Part shown: positions 1 to 8,847 of the stretch, piece by piece
Numbering within the stretch: the stretch's first letter is position 1
Layout: every line of letters starts with the position of its first letter
NCBI RefSeq assembly: GCF_000684975.1
Contig: NZ_BAXZ01000004.1
Span: 310,001 to 374,000 of the forward strand
Reading direction: 5' to 3'
Source: Paraburkholderia acidipaludis NBRC 101816
GTDB taxonomy: Bacteria; Pseudomonadota; Gammaproteobacteria; Burkholderiales; Burkholderiaceae
Length of the DNA: 64,000 nucleotides
The notes under the pieces: generated by a model
What the model saw: only the letters and a program-made list of their open reading frames with translations
Databases searched by the model: none
Told to the model about the DNA's origin: nothing
Position numbers and translations under genes: made by a program

Positions 1-2
1 GC

Positions 3-1307
3 GCGGGGCAGTTGCGGCGCGATTTCGCGCGCTACCTCGAAACCACGCGCGCCCGGCCGTATGAACCTTTCCTGCACTACAACTCCTGGTACGACATCGG
101 CTATCTGACGCCCTACACGCAGGTCGAGGCGCTCGATCGCATCGCGGCCGTGGGTCGCGAACTCCATGAACGTCGTGGCGTGCGGATCGATTCGTTTCTC
201 TTCGACGACGGCTGGGACGATCTTGGCGGCGCCTGGCGCTTCAGCGCCGCATTTCCGGAGGGTTTCGTGCCGCTGCGCGACGCGGCCGCCGGTTTCGGCG
301 CGGCGCCGGGCGTCTGGCTCTCGCCGTGGGGCGGTTATTGCGAGCCGCGCGAGACGCGCGTCGCGCACGGCCGCGCGCTCGGCTACGAAACGGTCGGGGA
401 TGGTTTCGCGCTTTCCGGTCCGCGCTATTACGCGCGCTTTCGCGAAGTCGTCATGGACTTGCTGGAGAGGCAGGGCGTGAACCACTTCAAGCTCGACGGC
501 ACGGGCAACGCCGATTGTGTCGTACCGGGCAGCGCCTTCGACAGCGACTGGGACGCGGCGATTCACCTGATCCAAGCGATTCGCGCGGCGCGGCCCGCCA
601 CGTTCGTCAATCTTTCGACGGGCACCGTGCCGTCGCCGTTCTGGCTGCGCCATGTCGATTCGGTCTGGCGCGGTGGTGCCGACAACGGCGAAGCCGGCGT
701 AGGCAACGCGCGCGAACGCTGGATCACCTATCGCGATGCCCAGACCTGGCACAACGTCGTGCGCGCCAGTCCGCTCTTCCCGCTGAATTCGCTGATGCTG
801 CACGGCGTGATCTTCGCGCAGCGGAATGCGCGCCTGAACCGGCGCGAGGGCGAAGCCTTCCGCCATGAAGTGCGCTCGTATTTCGCGAGCGGGACGCAAT
901 TGCAGGAGCTCTATATCACCCCCGCATTGCTCGATGCGGACGACTGGGACGCGCTCGCCGCCGCGGCGCGCTGGTCGCGCTCGCAGGCGCAGGTTCTGCG
1001 CGACAGTCAATGGGTGGGCGGCGTGCCCGATGCGCTCGAAGTCTATGGCTGGGCCGCATGGGCGGCGCCGGTCGCCATCGTCGCGCTGCGCAATCCGCAC
1101 GAGCGCGCTCAGACCTTCGTTCTCGATCTGCGGCGCGAGCTGGCGTTGCCGGCCGGGGCGTCGAGCCGATTTGCGGTGCGTGATCCGTGGGGTTCTCACG
1201 TGGGCGACCTGCCTGCGCAGCTTGACGCAGACCGTCCGCAGGTTATGCGGCTTGCGCCGTTCGAGGTGCGGGTGCTGGAGCTTCAGGCACTGCCCCACAC
1301 GGGCTGA
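3..1307 (+). CDS. alpha-galactosidase-like glycoside hydrolase, 5' end missing
   Basis: The frame is open from the first base, so the gene begins outside the window. About 434 residues are visible. The motifs NSWYDIGY, FDDGWDD, GVWLSPWGGY and FKLDGTGN resemble the (beta/alpha)8 core of GH36/GH27-type alpha-galactosidases, where the Asp of KLDG is the usual nucleophile. The C-terminal 100 residues look like a beta-sandwich domain. It probably releases alpha-linked galactose or a related sugar; the exact substrate cannot be read. It converges on a GH35 beta-galactosidase with only 8 bp between the stop codons, which suggests a galactoside-use locus. A TTG at position 12 could be mistaken for a start, but coding sequence continues upstream of it. 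Confidence 0.75.
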   Translation, partial: AGQLRRDFARYLETTRARPYEPFLHYNSWYDIGYLTPYTQVEALDRIAAVGRELHERRGVRIDSFLFDDGWDDLGGAWRFSAAFPEGFVPLRDAAAGFGAAPGVWLSPWGGYCEPRETRVAHGRALGYETVGDGFALSGPRYYARFREVVMDLLERQGVNHFKLDGTGNADCVVPGSAFDSDWDAAIHLIQAIRAARPATFVNLSTGTVPSPFWLRHVDSVWRGGADNGEAGVGNARERWITYRDAQTWHNVVRASPLFPLNSLMLHGVIFAQRNARLNRREGEAFRHEVRSYFASGTQLQELYITPALLDADDWDALAAAARWSRSQAQVLRDSQWVGGVPDALEVYGWAAWAAPVAIVALRNPHERAQTFVLDLRRELALPAGASSRFAVRDPWGSHVGDLPAQLDADRPQVMRLAPFEVRVLELQALPHTG

Positions 1308-1315
1308 AGCAATGT

Positions 1316-3232
1316 TCAGGTCAACGTACGTTCGAGCGCGACCGGCATCGGTTCGAGCTGGTGCAGATCGAAGATCGTGATGGTGTTCTCGCCCGCCGCG
1401 AGCCACGGGGCCGGGCAAAAGAGGCGCTGCTGCGGGCCGATGCGCCAGTAGCGCCCGAGTGCGTGCCCGTTGACCCAGACGAGCCCTTTGGTCCAGTGCT
1501 GCATGTCGAGGTAGGTGTCGGCGGGCGCGTCCGCGTCCAGATGCAGTGTTGCTCGATAGAACCGTCCGGGCTTTGCGGCGTTCCGTTGCGTCGTGGCGGC
1601 AGGCCGCAACTGTGTGACGTAATCGCGATCCATCGGCAGCAGCGTGACGTCCCAGCCGGTGAGAACGTGGCGCATGCCCGCGCGATCGCGCAGCGCGACT
1701 TCGCCGATCAGGCCTTTGCGGTCCGCCAGTTCCGGGCCGTAGTTCACGCGGCCCATGCCTTCCACGAGGATTTCGAGCAGCACGCTGCCGTTCGTATCGG
1801 GTTCAGGGGGCGGTAAGGCGAGCGTTGTGCCGTGAACCAGTCCGAGCTCCTGCGCGAACGCCTCCTGCACGCGAGTACGCGAGAGTGCGCCCGCATAGCT
1901 GCCGCCTGCGAAGACCGTTGCATAGTCGTGGACTGCATCGATCGACAGCACGCCGCCGTCGTAACGATCGAGCCGCTTCCGGTAGAGCGCGAAACCATAT
2001 GCAAGACCGTAGCGCTCGAACGGCAGCGCAACGTTGCCGGGTTCGAGCGCGAGCGGTGCGGGCAGGCTGTCCCACAACGAGGCCCAGGGCGCGGGGCGCA
2101 GGGCATCGGCGCCGCTGCGCGAGAGGGTGGGGAGCGGCGCGGGAACGGCGGGCAGCGGCGACGTGGGCGGCAGGTAAGAGGCGATGATGTGCCGGTATGC
2201 GTGGAATTTCGCGGTTGCCACGCCTTGCTCGCTGATCGGTGCCGCGTAATCGTAGCTCGTGATGTCGGGCTGGTAGTCGAGCGTTTGCGGATCCACGTTC
2301 GCGCCGGCATGGAACCCGAAACTCGTGCCGCCGTGAATGACGTAGAGATTGAATGAGAGCCGCTCCCGCATGAAGGCATGCAGCGTCGCGCAGAGATCGA
2401 CGGCCGTTCCCTGCAGCGCCGGCTCGCCCCAGTGCGTGAGCCAGCCCGGGTAAACCTCGCCGGCCATGACGGGCACGCCGGCATATGCCTCGCGTGCATG
2501 CGCGATCTGGTCCGCGTTGCCGTTGCTGAGCGCAATCGCGCCGTTGGGTACGTTCGAGCGGTTCTGCTGCAGTTGCATGAGGCCGTCTTCGGTGTAGAAC
2601 GGGCCGTCGATACCGTTTTGCCGCCACAGCGCGCACAGCGCTTCGAGATACGCCGGGTTGTGCGCATACGAGCCGAACTCGTTCTCGATCTGGATCATCA
2701 GGATCGGGCCGCCATTGGCGATCAATAGCGGCATGACGCGCGGCGCGAGTTCGGCGATGTAACGCGATACGGCCTGCAGGTAACGCGGATCCTCCGAGCG
2801 CAGCCGGATGTCCGGGATGGCCAGCAGCCACGGCGGCAGGCCGCCCAGATCCCATTCGGCGCATACATAAGGCCCCGGACGCAGCAGCACCCACAGTCCT
2901 TCCCGCTGGCACAGGCGAATGAACGCTTCGATGTCGCGATTCTCGCTCGCGAAGTCGAAGACACCGGGCTGGGTCTCGTGGTAATTCCACATCACGTACA
3001 AGGCGATGGTGTTCATGCCCATCGCCCTGGCCATACGAATGCGGTGCCCCCAATAGGCACGTGGAATGCGCGCGGGATGCAGTTCGCCGCTGCGAATCTG
3101 GAACGGCTCGCCGTGCAGCAGAAAATCGCGGCCGTCGGCGCTGAAGCGGAAGTCCGGAGAGGGGGCGCGAAGCGGCGCGGGGCCCGCGCGTTTTCCCGCT
3201 ATCCCGAGTCGTTTCGCAGAACGATGTTTCAT
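1316..3232 (-). CDS. GH35 beta-galactosidase
   Basis: This 638-residue protein fits glycoside hydrolase family 35. The N-terminal TIM barrel shows LRPGPYVCAEWDLGGLP. The acid/base Glu lies in IQIENEFGSY, and the probable nucleophile Glu in MAGEVYPGW. C-terminal jelly-roll segments (KGLVWVNGHALGRYW) are present. It should hydrolyse terminal beta-galactosides. No signal peptide is apparent, so a cytoplasmic location is likely. The ATG at 3232 is preferred because a GGA-containing stretch sits 7 nt upstream; an in-frame TTG 18 bp earlier is less likely. The gene is convergent with the alpha-galactosidase-like gene. Confidence 0.88.
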   Translation of the reverse strand: MKHRSAKRLGIAGKRAGPAPLRAPSPDFRFSADGRDFLLHGEPFQIRSGELHPARIPRAYWGHRIRMARAMGMNTIALYVMWNYHETQPGVFDFASENRDIEAFIRLCQREGLWVLLRPGPYVCAEWDLGGLPPWLLAIPDIRLRSEDPRYLQAVSRYIAELAPRVMPLLIANGGPILMIQIENEFGSYAHNPAYLEALCALWRQNGIDGPFYTEDGLMQLQQNRSNVPNGAIALSNGNADQIAHAREAYAGVPVMAGEVYPGWLTHWGEPALQGTAVDLCATLHAFMRERLSFNLYVIHGGTSFGFHAGANVDPQTLDYQPDITSYDYAAPISEQGVATAKFHAYRHIIASYLPPTSPLPAVPAPLPTLSRSGADALRPAPWASLWDSLPAPLALEPGNVALPFERYGLAYGFALYRKRLDRYDGGVLSIDAVHDYATVFAGGSYAGALSRTRVQEAFAQELGLVHGTTLALPPPEPDTNGSVLLEILVEGMGRVNYGPELADRKGLIGEVALRDRAGMRHVLTGWDVTLLPMDRDYVTQLRPAATTQRNAAKPGRFYRATLHLDADAPADTYLDMQHWTKGLVWVNGHALGRYWRIGPQQRLFCPAPWLAAGENTITIFDLHQLEPMPVALERTLT

Positions 3233-3404
3233 AACGTTTCCAGCCCCCAACGCGATGCCCGAGACAAACGATAGCAGGGCGGCTCACTGTCCGTAACGCG
3301 CCGGTAAAGGCCTGTCACCCCGCGTCGCGATGTCTACAATGCAACAGCAAGGCCCGCTCGCGCGAGGTGGCCTCGCATCCTCAATGCCCAAATGGAGGCT
3401 TGAT

Positions 3405-4061
3405 ATGACGATTCGTCTAGGTGAAGACGCACCCGATTTCACGGCGGAAACGACCGAAGGCACGATCCGTTTTCACGAATGGATTGGCGATCACTGGGCC
3501 ATTCTGTTTTCCCATCCTAAGGACTTCACGCCCGTTTGCACCACGGAGCTGGGCTACATGGCGCACCTGAAACCCGAATTCGACCGCCGCAACACGCGCA
3601 TCATCGGCCTGAGCATCGATCCGGTGAGCGACCACCGCAACTGGGTCAAAGATATCGAGGAAACGCAGGGCGCGGCCATCAACTATCCGCTCATCGGCGA
3701 CGCCGATCTTACGGTTGCGAAGCTCTACGACATGATTCACCCGAGCGCGAGCGGCGGCGGTTCGCGCACCGCTGCCGACAACGCGACCGTGCGCTCGGTG
3801 TTCATCGTCGGACCCGACAAGAAGGTCAAGGCCATGCTCGTCTATCCGATGAGCGCGGGGCGCAATTTCGACGAGGTGCTGCGTTTGCTCGACGCGCTGC
3901 AAATGAATGCGCAGCACACGGTCGCGACGCCGGTGAACTGGAAGCCGGGCGACGAAGTGATCATCCCCACCTCGGTTTCGGACGAAGCCGCGAAAGCGAA
4001 GTATCCGCAAGGGTTCCGAACGCTGAAGCCCTACCTGCGCTACGTGGCGCAGCCGAAGTGA
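3405..4061 (+). CDS. 1-Cys peroxiredoxin (Prx6 type)
   Basis: The 218-residue thioredoxin-fold peroxidase has the peroxidatic Cys at about residue 45 in DFTPVCTTE, and the C-terminal 1-cysPrx domain (TPVNWKPGDEVIIP) typical of the Prx6 subgroup. It should reduce hydrogen peroxide and organic peroxides in the cytoplasm. The start at 3405 follows a GGAGG box with 6 nt spacing; the open frame extends 75 bp further upstream but without a ribosome binding site. No functional tie to the neighbouring hut genes is visible. Confidence 0.92.
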   Translation: MTIRLGEDAPDFTAETTEGTIRFHEWIGDHWAILFSHPKDFTPVCTTELGYMAHLKPEFDRRNTRIIGLSIDPVSDHRNWVKDIEETQGAAINYPLIGDADLTVAKLYDMIHPSASGGGSRTAADNATVRSVFIVGPDKKVKAMLVYPMSAGRNFDEVLRLLDALQMNAQHTVATPVNWKPGDEVIIPTSVSDEAAKAKYPQGFRTLKPYLRYVAQPK

Positions 4062-4116
4062 GCCGGGGCGGGCCATTCGGGACGGCACGGGGAGGCAGGG
4101 CCGCGCGACGACGGTA

Positions 4117-4173
4117 AAATGAGGGCCGGCTGGATCCGGTCGGCCGCTCATCGACTTCCGTCGGCCCTCATTT
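4117..4173. terminator. inverted repeat between peroxiredoxin and hutC
   Basis: Arms at 4117-4128 and 4162-4173 are perfect 12-bp inverted repeats (AAATGAGGGCCG / CGGCCCTCATTT) separated by 33 nt. The right arm ends 21 bp before the hutC start. It could be a terminator for the peroxiredoxin gene or an operator for hutC autoregulation. There is no T-tract beyond TTT. Confidence 0.4.
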
Positions 4174-4194
4174 GCCCTTGCCCAGAACGAACCC

Positions 4195-4908
4195 ATGCAA
4201 AACAAACTGGCCCGCAGCACCGCATTGCCCGCCTACGAACAGATCAAGCGTTACGTCCTCGAGCAGATCGAAAAGGGCGCCTGGCGTCCGGGGGATGTCG
4301 TGCCCTCCGAAACGGAGATGGTCAAGGAATTCGGCGTGGCGCGCATGACGGTCTCGCGGGCGCTGCGCGAGCTGATGGCCGAGGGGGTGCTGAACCGGGT
4401 GCGCGGATCGGGGACCTACGTGGCGCCGCGGCAGTACGAATCGACCGTGCTGCAGATCCGCAATATTGCCGACGAGATCGCGGCGCGCGGTCATCACCAT
4501 ACGGCGCGCATCCTCTCGCTGGAGGAGAGCGACGATCCGCAGGCGCTCGCCGCCCTCGAAGTCGAATCGGGGCCGGTATTTCATTCGCGCATCGTGCACA
4601 GCGAAGAAGGCGAGCCGATCCAGTACGAGGACCGCTACGTGAATCCGGCGGTGTTTCCGCAGTATCTGCAGCAGGACTTCATGCAGGAGACGCCGACGCA
4701 CTACATGGTGCGCGTCGCGCCCGTGCAGCGCGCCGAATTCCGCATCTACGCGCAGAAGCCCGAGGCGCGCGTGCGCCAGTACCTCGAGATGGAGATCGGC
4801 GAGCCGTGCCTGCTGCTGATCCGGCGCACCTGGGTGGGCCCGCATGTGGCGACCTCGGTGCGGCTATGGCATCCGTCGTCGCGCTTTCATCTTGCCGGGA
4901 CCGTCTGA
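4195..4908 (+). CDS. hutC: histidine utilization repressor, GntR/HutC family
   Basis: This 237-residue regulator has an N-terminal GntR winged helix (about residues 10-75, with PAYEQIKRYV and EFGVARMTVSRALREL) and a C-terminal UTRA ligand-binding domain (about 95-235). In characterised species HutC represses hut genes and is released by urocanate. It stands directly upstream of hutU with a 359-bp gap that holds a perfect 16-bp palindrome, the expected type of HutC operator. The sequence gives family and context; the ligand is inferred. Confidence 0.9.
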   Translation: MQNKLARSTALPAYEQIKRYVLEQIEKGAWRPGDVVPSETEMVKEFGVARMTVSRALRELMAEGVLNRVRGSGTYVAPRQYESTVLQIRNIADEIAARGHHHTARILSLEESDDPQALAALEVESGPVFHSRIVHSEEGEPIQYEDRYVNPAVFPQYLQQDFMQETPTHYMVRVAPVQRAEFRIYAQKPEARVRQYLEMEIGEPCLLLIRRTWVGPHVATSVRLWHPSSRFHLAGTV

Positions 4909-5027
4909 GTCCTCCGATCCCGCTTTGCTCCTTCTCGCCTGGCGTGCCGCGCCGGCCTGAGGAGGCACACGTCGCCGTTTTCCGTTCAGTTGCGCGAGAT
5001 GCCGCGCCGGTTCCACTCGATGAGTTC

Positions 5028-5065
5028 ACCCATGACTATGTTGACTAGTCAACGTAGTCATGGGT
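5028..5065. promoter_or_regulatory. 38-bp near-perfect palindrome upstream of hutU
   Basis: The two 19-nt arms (5028-5046 and 5047-5065) pair at 18 of 19 positions with no spacer; the exception is 5039/5054. The centre reads TTGACTAGTCAA. It lies 119 bp after the hutC stop and 83 bp before the HutC-type operator. No T-tract follows, so it does not look like an ordinary terminator. It may be an operator for another regulator or a recombination or replication site; function unknown. Confidence 0.6.
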
Positions 5066-5115
5066 ACATACGTGCATCCTCCCGGCAGGCACGCATTTTT
5101 CCGGGAAATTATTCA

Positions 5116-5163
5116 GGGTAATCCCCTACGAGAATTTTTTCTAAACGAGTTGTATATACAACT
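5116..5163 (+). promoter_or_regulatory. putative HutC operator and accessory element of the hutU promoter
   Basis: A perfect 16-bp palindrome, AGTTGTATATACAACT, spans 5148-5163, 104 bp before the hutU start. It matches the general CTTGTA-N2-TACAAG form of HutC sites. A second element, GGGTAATCCCCTA, lies at 5116-5128. Both recur upstream of the NCS1 permease near 24.4 kb. The rest of the 359-bp hutC-hutU gap (4909-5267) holds the larger palindrome at 5028-5065 and no gene that I can support. Confidence 0.75.
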
Positions 5164-5267
5164 TGGCGGCGTTAGACTTGATTCACGTTGCAACGCCAGA
5201 CATGCGGCCCTGTGGTCCCGCGTCGGCGTTGCCCTCAGCACCGACTCAACTCGTACGCACCGACGCC

Positions 5268-6956
5268 ATGAACAACCCGAAATTTGCCGATCCCCGCCTC
5301 GATCCCACCCGCACGATCCGCGCGCCGCGCGGCAGCGAGAAGGTCTGCAAGACCTGGCTGGCCGAGGCGGCCTACCGGATGATCCAGAACAATCTGGACC
5401 CGGAAGTCGCCGAACATCCGCACGCTTTGGTCGTGTACGGCGGCATTGGCCGCGCCGCGCGCAACTGGGAATGCTTCGACCAGATTCTCGCGTCGCTTAA
5501 GGACCTGAACGAGGACGAAACGCTGCTGATCCAGTCGGGCAAGCCGGTGGGCGTGTTCCGCACCCACGCGGACGCGCCGCGCGTGCTGCTCGCGAACTCG
5601 AACCTCGTGCCGCACTGGGCCACCTGGGAACACTTCCACGAACTCGACCGCAAGGGCCTCATGATGTACGGCCAGATGACGGCGGGCAGCTGGATCTACA
5701 TCGGCTCGCAGGGCATCGTTCAGGGCACCTACGAAACGTTCTATTCGGTGGCGAACCAGCACTTCAACGGCAACCCGAAGGGCCGCTGGATTCTCACCGG
5801 GGGCCTGGGCGGCATGGGCGGCGCGCAGCCGCTCGCGGCGACCATGGCGGGCTTTTCGATGATCGCGGTGGAATGCGACGAGACGCGCATCGACTTCCGC
5901 CTGAAGACGCGCTACGTGGACCGCAAGGCGAAGACACTGGATGAGGCGCTCGCGATCGTCGAGGAAGCGAAGCAGACCGGCAAGCCGGTCTCGGTAGGTC
6001 TGCTCGGCAACGCGGCGGACGTGTTCGCGGAGATCGTCAAGCGCGGCATCACGCCGGACTGCGTGACGGACCAGACGAGCGCGCACGATCCGATCAACGG
6101 CTACCTGCCGCAGGGCTGGATGGTGGAGCAGTGGCGCGAGGCGCAGAAGGTCGCGCCGGAGAGCATCGTGAAGGCGGCGAAGGAATCGATGGCCCACCAG
6201 GTGCGCGCGATGCTCACGCTGCAGGAGCGCGGCGCGGCCACGCTGGACTACGGCAACAACATCCGCCAGATGGCGCTGGAAATGGGCGTGGAGAACGCGT
6301 TCGACTTCCCGGGCTTCGTGCCGGCCTATATCCGCCCGCTGTTCTGCGAGGGCAAGGGGCCGTTCCGCTGGGTGGCGCTTTCGGGCGATCCTGAGGACAT
6401 CTACAAGACTGACGCGAAGGTGAAGGAGTTGATCCCGGACGATCCGCACCTGCACAACTGGCTGGACATGGCGCGCGAGCGCATCGCGTTCCAGGGCCTG
6501 CCGGCGCGGATCTGCTGGGTGGGCGTGAAGGATCGCTACCGTCTGGGCCAGGCGTTCAACGAGATGGTGAAGAACGGCGAGCTGAAGGCGCCGATCGTGA
6601 TCGGGCGCGATCACCTGGATACGGGCTCGGTGGCGAGCCCGAACCGCGAGACGGAAGCGATGAAGGACGGCTCGGACGCGGTGAGCGACTGGCCGCTGCT
6701 GAACGCGCTGCTGAACACGGCGGGCGGGGCGTCGTGGGTGTCGCTGCACCACGGCGGCGGGGTGGGCATGGGCTTTTCGCAGCACTCGGGCGTGGTGATC
6801 GTGGCGGACGGCACGGCGGCGGCGCACGAGCGTCTGGGTCGGGTGCTGCACAACGACCCGGCGACGGGGGTGATGCGGCACGCGGACGCCGGCTACGAGC
6901 TGGCGCAGCAGAGCGCGCGCGAAGCGGGCCTGAAGCTGCCGATGCTCGGCCGATGA
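5268..6956 (+). CDS. hutU: urocanate hydratase
   Basis: This 562-residue enzyme matches urocanase throughout. It has the signature FQGLPARICW at about residues 408-417, with the conserved Cys at 416, and the Gly-rich NAD-binding run GGLGGMGGAQP. It converts urocanate to 4-imidazolone-5-propionate using tightly bound NAD as an electrophile. The ATG at 5268 gives the normal family length; upstream in-frame codons overlap the operator. Its stop overlaps the hutD start as ATGA, so hutU heads a tightly coupled operon, probably repressed by HutC at the palindrome upstream. Confidence 0.97.
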   Translation: MNNPKFADPRLDPTRTIRAPRGSEKVCKTWLAEAAYRMIQNNLDPEVAEHPHALVVYGGIGRAARNWECFDQILASLKDLNEDETLLIQSGKPVGVFRTHADAPRVLLANSNLVPHWATWEHFHELDRKGLMMYGQMTAGSWIYIGSQGIVQGTYETFYSVANQHFNGNPKGRWILTGGLGGMGGAQPLAATMAGFSMIAVECDETRIDFRLKTRYVDRKAKTLDEALAIVEEAKQTGKPVSVGLLGNAADVFAEIVKRGITPDCVTDQTSAHDPINGYLPQGWMVEQWREAQKVAPESIVKAAKESMAHQVRAMLTLQERGAATLDYGNNIRQMALEMGVENAFDFPGFVPAYIRPLFCEGKGPFRWVALSGDPEDIYKTDAKVKELIPDDPHLHNWLDMARERIAFQGLPARICWVGVKDRYRLGQAFNEMVKNGELKAPIVIGRDHLDTGSVASPNRETEAMKDGSDAVSDWPLLNALLNTAGGASWVSLHHGGGVGMGFSQHSGVVIVADGTAAAHERLGRVLHNDPATGVMRHADAGYELAQQSAREAGLKLPMLGR

Positions 6957-7627
6957 GCGGCGCGCACGCATTGCAGGGCAGCACGCGCGTCACGCTCCTG
7001 CGTGGCGCCGACCTTGTGGCGTCGCCGTGGAAGAACGGCGGCGGCGTCACGCGCGAGATCGCGGCGGCGCCTGCCGCCGCGGTGGTGGTCGGTTCGGCGC
7101 CCGCGGGCGGGGCGGGTGCCGGGCTCGACGCCTTCGCGTGGCGCGTGAGCGTGGCCGATGTTGCGCAAGCCGGCCCGTTCTCGCGCTTCGACGGCGTGGA
7201 CCGCACGCTGGTCCTGCTGGAAGGCGCGGGCATGCTGCTCGACGAGGCTGGGCCGGCCGCGCGCACGCATGCGCTCACGCAACCGCTGGACGTTGCGCGC
7301 TTCGCGGGCGAAGCGGCAATCGAGGCACGGCTCGTGGACGGACCCACGCGCGACTTCAATCTGATGGTGCGCCGTGGCGCGGCGCGCGGCACGCTGGAAG
7401 TATGGCGCGCAGCGACGGCGCAACGCTTCGTCGTGCAAACCGTGTTGCTGCATTGCGCGCGCGGCCACGTTCAGGTGCGCGTGAACGACGCCGAACCGGT
7501 TACGCTCACAGCCGGCGATACGCTGCGCGCCGATGCGGCGCAACCGGCACAATCCATCGACATCGAAACGCAGGGCGACGGCGCGGTGCTGGCCATCGCA
7601 CTCGATACACAACGAAGCACCCCATGA
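6953..7627 (+). CDS. hutD: HutD family protein
   Basis: This 224-residue cupin-like protein starts inside the hutU stop (ATGA) and ends inside the hutI start (ATGA). The N-terminal SPWKNGGGVTREIA, central FSRFDGVDRTL and VDGPTRDFNLM motifs are typical of HutD. HutD is not an enzyme of the pathway; in Pseudomonas it is reported to limit hut overexpression. The tight overlaps imply translational coupling with the catabolic genes. Confidence 0.9.
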   Translation: MSGAHALQGSTRVTLLRGADLVASPWKNGGGVTREIAAAPAAAVVVGSAPAGGAGAGLDAFAWRVSVADVAQAGPFSRFDGVDRTLVLLEGAGMLLDEAGPAARTHALTQPLDVARFAGEAAIEARLVDGPTRDFNLMVRRGAARGTLEVWRAATAQRFVVQTVLLHCARGHVQVRVNDAEPVTLTAGDTLRADAAQPAQSIDIETQGDGAVLAIALDTQRSTP

Positions 7628-8847
7628 AACAGACTCTCTGGCACAACCTCAAGCTGTGCGCGCAGGGCGACCCGCGCGAGACGCTCGACGATGCGGCCAT
7701 TGCCGTCGAGGACGGCAGGATCGCCTGGCTCGGCGCCGCTGCGCAGGTGCCCGCGCACTACGCCGCGTGGCCGCGCGAGGACCTCGGCGGCGCGTGGGTC
7801 ACGCCGGGCCTCGTCGATTGTCACACCCATCTCGTCTACGGCGGCCAGCGCGCCGACGAATTCGCGCAGCGGCTCGCGGGCGTGAGCTACGAAGAGATCG
7901 CGCGCCAGGGCGGCGGCATCGTTTCGACGGTGCGCGCGACGCGTGCCGCGAGCGAGGACGAGCTGTTCGCGCAGTCGGCCGCGCGCCTCGAACCGCTGCT
8001 GGCGGAAGGCGTGACCGCCGTGGAGATCAAGTCGGGCTACGGCCTGGAACTCGCGGCCGAGCGCAAGATGCTGCGCGTGGCGCGGCGCCTCTCCGAACGT
8101 TATCCCGTGACCGTGCGCACGACCTTTCTCGGCGCGCATGCGCTGCCGCCGGAGTTCGCCGGGCGCGCGGACGACTATATCGACGAAGTGTGCGAGCGCA
8201 TGCTCCCCGCGCTTGCCGGCGAGGGGCTCGTGGACGCCGTCGACGTGTTCTGCGAGCGCATCGGCTTTTCGCTCGCGCAGAGCGAGCGCGTGTTCGAGGC
8301 CGCGGCACGGCGCAACCTGCCCGTCAAGATGCACGCGGAGCAGCTTTCGAACAGCGGCGGCACGGCGCTGGCGGCCCGCTACCGCGCCTTGTCCGCCGAT
8401 CACCTCGAGTTTCTGGACGAAGCGGGTGTGGCCGCCATGAAGACCGCTGGCACCGTGGCCGTGCTGCTGCCGGGCGCCTACTACTTCATCCGCGAAACGC
8501 AGTTGCCTCCGCTCGACCTCCTGCGACGCCATGAGGTGCCCATTGCGATCTCGACCGACAGCAATCCGGGCACGTCGCCCACGACCTCGCTGCTGCTCAT
8601 GATGAACATGGCGACCACGCTGTTCCGCATGACCGTGCCCGAAGTGCTGCTGGGCGTGACGCAGCACGCGGCGCGCGCATTCGGCGACAGCGAACGGCAC
8701 GGCACGCTGGCAGCCGGCCGTCCCGCAGACTTCGCGGTCTGGCGCGTGCAATCGCTGGCGGAGCTGGCCTACTGGATCGGACGCCCGCTGTGCGAGCGGG
8801 TGGTGCGTGCCGGCGAGACCGTCTTCGAGCGCCGTTTGGCCGCATGA
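7624..8847 (+). CDS. hutI: imidazolonepropionase
   Basis: The 407-residue amidohydrolase has the metal-binding HxH in DCHTHLVYGG near residue 66, the EIKSGYGL segment, and STDSNPGTSPT toward the C terminus. It hydrolyses imidazolonepropionate to N-formimino-L-glutamate in the cytoplasm. It overlaps hutD upstream and hutF downstream by 4 bp each, as the third gene of the operon. Confidence 0.96.
   Translation: MKQTLWHNLKLCAQGDPRETLDDAAIAVEDGRIAWLGAAAQVPAHYAAWPREDLGGAWVTPGLVDCHTHLVYGGQRADEFAQRLAGVSYEEIARQGGGIVSTVRATRAASEDELFAQSAARLEPLLAEGVTAVEIKSGYGLELAAERKMLRVARRLSERYPVTVRTTFLGAHALPPEFAGRADDYIDEVCERMLPALAGEGLVDAVDVFCERIGFSLAQSERVFEAAARRNLPVKMHAEQLSNSGGTALAARYRALSADHLEFLDEAGVAAMKTAGTVAVLLPGAYYFIRETQLPPLDLLRRHEVPIAISTDSNPGTSPTTSLLLMMNMATTLFRMTVPEVLLGVTQHAARAFGDSERHGTLAAGRPADFAVWRVQSLAELAYWIGRPLCERVVRAGETVFERRLAA

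Noticed and set aside
5235..6971. A long open frame opposite hutU (about 578 codons)
   Set aside because: It is an antisense shadow of a conserved gene in GC-rich DNA: very Arg/His-rich, no family motif and no ribosome binding site.
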